Positions 62,314 to 64,000 of a stretch of DNA of 64,000 nucleotides are shown in pieces. The stretch comes from Chitinophaga silvatica (GTDB lineage Bacteria > Bacteroidota > Bacteroidia > Chitinophagales > Chitinophagaceae): the NCBI RefSeq assembly GCF_003419895.1, contig NZ_QPMM01000013.1, forward strand, positions 223,632 to 287,631, given 5' to 3'. Numbering within the stretch: position 1 is the stretch's first letter; each line of letters opens with the position of its first letter. The notes below the pieces were generated by a model. That model was not told where the DNA came from. It ran no database searches and worked only from the letters and a program-made list of their open reading frames with translations. Both the position numbers and the translations under genes were made by a program.

Positions 62314-63909
62314 ATGCATAAGAAATTATTTTCTTCAGGCGTGAAAGGGGTATTGGCTGCCTGCATCTTTGCCGGTGTGCTTACTAGCTGTCATAAAGAT
62401 AAACCCGCAGCTAACAATGATAACAACAATCCGGCCCCTTCAGTTTCTACCGGTGATACTACCGCTATTAAGGAAGATTCATTGCGCTATCTGATGTATC
62501 AGATTATGCAGGTGACTTACGCTGATGGGGGGCGAACCGCCAATAGAGGATTACCAACCTATTATTGGTATTCCAGTGTTCCGGTGTTGAACCCTTTCGA
62601 TACCAAATTTGCCAATGCAGATTCGTTATTGGCTGCTATGAAAAGGTACGCTATCAACCCAACTACCAATGCGCCTTATGACAGGTACAGTTTCCTCGAC
62701 AGAAGCGGTGTACTCACCAATAAGCTGATGAATGGAGTTTCCTCCAGCACTACTTATTTCTCAGCTTCCGGCGATTTGGGCTTGCAATATGCCCCTGTCC
62801 TGGCAGATGCTAATGGTACGGTGAGAATCTTCGTTTTATATACCGATAAAAATAGCCCTGCCGGTAAAGCTGGTGTAACCAGAGGTTGGGAAATTACCGG
62901 GATTAACGGAGTTACTTCATTCAGTTCTACGTCTTCTTCATTGTCCTATATTTATAGGTCTATAATGGAGTCTGATAATGTTTCACTGGAGTTCAAAAGA
63001 CCCGATGGTACTAAAGTAACCTACGCTCTTGCTCAATCTACCTACAATATCAATCCGGTTGTGTTTGATACTGTTTTTTCAGTACCTGTAGGGCTGTCCA
63101 CGCAAAAGGTCGGCTACTTCGTATTTTATACTTACGCAAGTACTTTCAATGCAAACGGACAACCAACAGTCACAAAAACAGAACTGGATAAAGTATTTAC
63201 AAAGTTCCAGTCCGCCGGTATTAAGAATTTAATTGTCGATTTACGATATAATGGAGGTGGGGCTACCACTACTGCAGAATACCTCGATAGTGCGATTGCT
63301 CCTTCATCTGCTGCAAATAACCTGATGTACAGTTATCAGTACAACGATAAGCTGATGGCGGTTATCAACGATATTCAGCTGACCTCTAAAGTTAATTTTC
63401 CTTCCCAAACAGGTGGCCTGCAACTCGATAATGTATTCTTCGTTGTTTCAAGAAATACAGCCTCAGCGAGTGAACTGACGATTAATAACCTGAAGCCATA
63501 TATGAGTGTAAAATTGATTGGTGATTCTACTTATGGCAAACCGGTAGGCTTCATCGATTTTAATATTACGATGTATGATGCAAATCATCAGCAAAAATAT
63601 CTGGCAGATTTATACGCTATCAATTTTGAGACGAAAAATGCAAAAGGAGAGGGTGGCTATTACACCGGGATGGCAGCTAATACCTTTGCCAATGATTATG
63701 TGAATGTACCTTGGGGCAGTACCTCGGATCAGAATTTACAACAGGCTGTCAGTTTTATAAGTGATGGTAAATTTCAAACTATCAATAAAAATGCAAGAGC
63801 AGCAAGAGAAGCTGTAAATCTATTTACTCCAATAGAAAAAGCAACACCTTTAAGCACTTTCAATGGAATGGTTGATTTCCGTTTAAGTAAAGAAGCAAGA
63901 AGAAGATAG
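62314..63909 (+). CDS. S41-family (C-terminal-processing) peptidase lipoprotein
   Basis: 531 aa. Lipoprotein signal (FAGVLTSC, Cys26). PDZ-like domain about residues 150-235 (GKAGVTRGWEITGING). The S41 core has LIVDLRYNGGG, catalytic Ser384 in NTASASE and Lys409 in TYGKPVG, 25 residues apart as in Prc/CtpA. It degrades or processes exported proteins at a membrane, probably on the periplasmic or outer side. The CBM9-like gene upstream may encode a partner. Stop at 63909; 91 bp to the window edge hold nothing recognisable. Confidence 0.88.
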   Translation: MHKKLFSSGVKGVLAACIFAGVLTSCHKDKPAANNDNNNPAPSVSTGDTTAIKEDSLRYLMYQIMQVTYADGGRTANRGLPTYYWYSSVPVLNPFDTKFANADSLLAAMKRYAINPTTNAPYDRYSFLDRSGVLTNKLMNGVSSSTTYFSASGDLGLQYAPVLADANGTVRIFVLYTDKNSPAGKAGVTRGWEITGINGVTSFSSTSSSLSYIYRSIMESDNVSLEFKRPDGTKVTYALAQSTYNINPVVFDTVFSVPVGLSTQKVGYFVFYTYASTFNANGQPTVTKTELDKVFTKFQSAGIKNLIVDLRYNGGGATTTAEYLDSAIAPSSAANNLMYSYQYNDKLMAVINDIQLTSKVNFPSQTGGLQLDNVFFVVSRNTASASELTINNLKPYMSVKLIGDSTYGKPVGFIDFNITMYDANHQQKYLADLYAINFETKNAKGEGGYYTGMAANTFANDYVNVPWGSTSDQNLQQAVSFISDGKFQTINKNARAAREAVNLFTPIEKATPLSTFNGMVDFRLSKEARRR

Positions 63910-64000
63910 ATTTTTATAAAAGTGGTAGTGTAAAATTCTTTGTGTAAGTATGTATTCAACTGTATCGAGTTAATACCACCAGCAGGTGGAGTGAAGTGAG

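Overview
The window looks like a chromosomal segment of a member of the Bacteroidota, most likely a Chitinophaga-like bacterium. The evidence is a type IX secretion sorting domain, TonB-dependent receptors with carboxypeptidase-regulatory N-termini, a DUF5686 protein, mostly missing Shine-Dalgarno sequences, and repeated matches to the Bacteroidota sigma-A -7 box TAnnTTTG (often with TTTG/TTG about 17-20 bp upstream). No rRNA, tRNA, transposase, integrase or CRISPR array was seen.

Layout. 1-14.3 kb: surface polysaccharide locus (two GT2 glycosyltransferases, AsnB-type amidotransferase, GT4 glycosyltransferase, methyltransferase, Wzx-like flippase, a large secreted esterase/beta-helix/PKD protein, hexapeptide acyltransferase, another glycosyltransferase, FkbM methyltransferase). 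14.5-22.3 kb: GNAT-nitrilase fusion, bacterial PH protein, SpmA/SpmB-type transporter, YchF GTPase and a large exported protein with an unrecognised C-terminal 43-residue repeat. 22.4-28.2 kb: TonB receptor and methionine genes (metX divergent from osmC-metZ). 28.2-34 kb: a 52-bp perfect inverted-repeat element, small membrane proteins, DUF5686 protein, tRNA hydroxylase TrhO, class D beta-lactamase.

34.3-39.2 kb holds the most interesting locus: a compact three-gene, AT-rich cassette of an unrecognised 356-aa protein, a CHAT (caspase-like) protease with a C-terminal zinc ribbon, and an 800-aa TPR protein. It has the parts of a protease-based conflict or defence system (sensor, protease, possible substrate/effector), but with TPR and CHAT on separate chains and no CRISPR or gasdermin partner visible.

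39.4-50 kb: heavy-metal efflux locus on the minus strand (response regulator, histidine kinase, TolC, adaptor, CusA/CzcA-type RND pump), an ABC-F ATPase, and a DUF3347-like lipoprotein probably linked to metal handling. A second inverted-repeat element of the same family as the one at 28.2 kb lies at 47.15 kb. 50-53.5 kb: TonB receptor and a run of small tail-anchored coiled-coil proteins. 53.9-64 kb: thrS and infC (without the usual rpmI-rplT downstream), an orphan PhnZ-like HD oxygenase, a cation diffusion facilitator, a serine hydrolase, serA, a CBM9-like secreted protein and an S41 peptidase.

Start codons were re-chosen where the longest open frame began inside a promoter or repeat, or lacked a signal peptide. 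Several genes (metX, the histidine kinase, probably the CDF transporter) appear to start with TTG.
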